NCBI RefSeq assembly: GCF_028737255.1
Contig: NZ_JAQZAN010000027.1
Location: forward strand, 1-64,000
Source of the DNA: Actinomycetospora straminea
GTDB lineage: Bacteria; Actinomycetota; Actinomycetes; Mycobacteriales; Pseudonocardiaceae
Direction: 5' to 3'
Length of the DNA stretch: 64,000 nucleotides
Below are positions 62,577-64,000 of the stretch, in pieces. The position numbers were made by a program, and so were the translations under genes. The notes beneath the pieces are model-generated. The model saw only the letters and a list, made by a program, of their open reading frames with translations. It was not told the DNA's origin and did not search any database. Numbering within the stretch: the stretch's first letter is position 1; the number at the start of each line of letters is the position of its first letter.

Positions 62577-63127
62577 GCCCGCTGCTCGCCGTCCTCGTCC
62601 TCGCCCCGCCCGCGCCGTCGGCCATCGCGCCGGCCGGCGGCGGGTGGGGCTGGGCCCAGACGGTCGCGCTCATCGTCCCGGTCCTCGCCGCGCTCGGCGC
62701 CGTCGCGCTGTGGACGCTCGGGCAGCGCGCCGCCCGTTGGGAACGGCGCAGCAACGCCTTCGCCGCCGCGCTCGCCGCGGTCGAGTCCTTCGCCGAGATG
62801 CCCTACCGCATCCGTCGGCGCCCCGCCGGGGGCGACGCCCGCCAGCAGCTCACCGACCAGATCAGCGCCATCCAGGCCGACATCGCCTTCCACCAAGCCT
62901 GGCTCGAGCTCGAAGCCCCGACCGTCGCCGAGCCCTACCAGACCCTGGTCCGCGCCGCCCGCGGGCAGGCCGGGGCACAGATGCACCAGGCCTGGACCCA
63001 CCAGCCGCTGGACCGCGACGAGGATATGAACTTGCACATCGCATATCCCCGCGAGCAGATCGACGCTGCCCGCGCCGACTGCCTCGCCGCCATGCGCGAC
63101 GCCCTGCGCCTGTTCCGGGCCCGCTGA
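62573..63127 (+). CDS. One-helix membrane protein, candidate CBASS effector
   Basis: No family is recognised. The 184-residue protein has a short hydrophobic N-terminus, a clear membrane helix at about 27-49 (WAQTVALIVPVLAALGAVAL), then a cytosolic helical part with many Arg, Gln and Trp residues (residues 55-184). It is the last gene of the CD-NTase/E2 operon (ATGA overlap). CBASS operons normally carry an effector and no other candidate exists here, so membrane disruption is a fair inference. It shows no SAVED, TIR, nuclease or phospholipase motif. Confidence 0.65.
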   Translation: MSPLLAVLVLAPPAPSAIAPAGGGWGWAQTVALIVPVLAALGAVALWTLGQRAARWERRSNAFAAALAAVESFAEMPYRIRRRPAGGDARQQLTDQISAIQADIAFHQAWLELEAPTVAEPYQTLVRAARGQAGAQMHQAWTHQPLDRDEDMNLHIAYPREQIDAARADCLAAMRDALRLFRAR

Positions 63128-63211
63128 CCGCGAGCGTCCACCGGCGGCCCGCTCCGGGTTACTTGACCCAGACCGCAGGCGAGATGGGAGAAGCCAAGCC
63201 CGATCACCGCA

Positions 63212-63637
63212 TCAGGGGGACGTCCCCCGTCTCGCCCGATGCGCCGTTCCTGCAGGACTGGGGCACTTACTACCGGGAGGGCGCTGGTGGACCGCGGCTG
63301 AGCGGAAGAACATGATTGCGTCCGAAAAATCATTGCCTAGCGCTCTCGCGAGGTCGCGTTCGTGAAGTACGAGCGCCACGGTCTCGTTGACCGTCTTGAA
63401 GTTACGGAGGAACTCGAGCATCCACACCATGGAATTGCGGCGGTTTTCTTCGCACAGGTGGGAGTTCCAGCCACCCTCAACGGTCCTGTAATCGACTCGA
63501 CGGTACCGACCTTCGACCCGGACGAAGGCGAGCGGCAGCGGCACTGTGCGCGGAGCGAGGATGGGCTCGAGATCGTTCGAGCCATCGAAATCCGGGTTCC
63601 GTAGGGCTTGAAGGGGGACACGATTCGTTCGAGCCAC
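63212..63637 (-). CDS. Hypothetical protein, island end
   Basis: No family is recognised. The 141-residue product has a protein-like middle (NPDFDGSNDLEPILAPRT; MVWMLEFLRNFKTVNETVAL; VLHERDLARALGNDF) and a less convincing tail. Codon use is far less GC-rich than the core genome, which fits foreign DNA. GGAGAG lies 6 bases before GTG 63637. Just upstream another reverse frame reads NVRHAGETAWLERIVSPFKP, so a longer gene with a frameshift near 63610 is possible. Confidence 0.45.
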   Translation of the reverse strand: MARTNRVPLQALRNPDFDGSNDLEPILAPRTVPLPLAFVRVEGRYRRVDYRTVEGGWNSHLCEENRRNSMVWMLEFLRNFKTVNETVALVLHERDLARALGNDFSDAIMFFRSAAVHQRPPGSKCPSPAGTAHRARRGTSP

Positions 63638-64000
63638 GCGGTCTCTCCAGCATGACGAACGTTCGCACCCGCCGGGCGCGGTCGTATTGGATGGGTCGTG
63701 ACGCCGGAGGTGACGCCTGCTCCGAGGAGGGACGCGGGCTCCCGCCCGGACACCGGTTGCGATCGCGACGCCCGCGCCTGCCGCGCGGCTCCGGTGACTG
63801 CCCGCTCGCGGTAATCGCTTCGCCGGTCGTGACCGCACCCTGACAGCGACGCCCAGCCAGCGTCCGATCGAGGCGGAGCGCTGCTCCATGCCTGCTCCAA
63901 CGACGGACGCATCTCGTCTCCGGCGATGCCCAAGACCTCTGAACAGACCAAGGGTCGCGACTTCATGCAGGGCCATCCAGCCTGTCGGTGGGCTGTGGTC
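63638..64000. other. Right end of window, no gene assigned
   Basis: Several open frames cross this stretch on the reverse strand, but none has recognisable motifs or a persuasive start. It may contain the 5' part of the frameshifted hypothetical gene to its left. No attachment-site repeat of the tRNA-Lys 3' end is visible. Confidence 0.35.

Noticed and set aside
58015-64000. A right-hand attachment repeat of the tRNA-Lys 3' end
   Set aside because: I looked for the T-arm and acceptor sequence again and did not find it; the island probably continues past the window.

Overview
The window is chromosomal DNA from a very high-GC actinomycete. Actinobacterial hallmarks include a WhiB3/WhiD regulator, the proteasome activator Bpa, two SigF/SigB-type sigma modules, an actinobacterial rRNA leader at the left edge, and many starts with a TANNNT box 6-8 bases upstream (leaderless transcripts). 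I infer a relative of the Pseudonocardiales, but nothing here fixes the genus.

Layout. 1-9038: rRNA leader (reverse strand), a CopD/CtaG copper protein, tRNA-Arg, a divergent TetR/hydrolase pair sharing a palindromic operator, a glycosyltransferase, a wax-ester synthase and a gluconokinase-like kinase. 9178-19008: a selenocysteine module made of tRNA-Sec, a formate dehydrogenase whose catalytic subunit reads through UGA at residue 190 with a clear SECIS hairpin, its iron-sulphur and NrfD-type subunits, a CSCC-motif permease, SelA and SelB. 19029-20440: a cytochrome P450 framed by a 55-bp inverted repeat. 20539-24357: RsbV-RsbW-SigF operon, WhiB3, Bpa and a STAS-HATPase fusion. 24388-29740: topoisomerase IB, RecQ, a small HTH-like protein and MalQ.

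29732-43216: a heptose synthesis and glycosylation region (GmhA, GmhB, two HldE, four intact glycosyltransferases and a fifth broken by an amber codon), with a second RsbW-sigma pair behind a recognisable SigF-type promoter. A 42-50 bp palindrome is scattered here, at gene ends and, in two cases, inside genes in its only open frame. 43227-57645: a CruF/CruG/CrtI-type carotenoid block, a LigD-like ligase, a fatty-acyl reductase with an acyl-CoA synthetase, PH-domain membrane proteins and oligoribonuclease.

57805-64000: tRNA-His and tRNA-Lys, then a tyrosine integrase that opens a genomic island at tRNA-Lys. The island holds hydrolase remnants, an XRE/ImmA regulator pair and, divergent from it, a CBASS-like operon: a CD-NTase, an E2-like protein and a one-helix membrane protein that may be an undescribed effector. 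The island's right end is not in the window.
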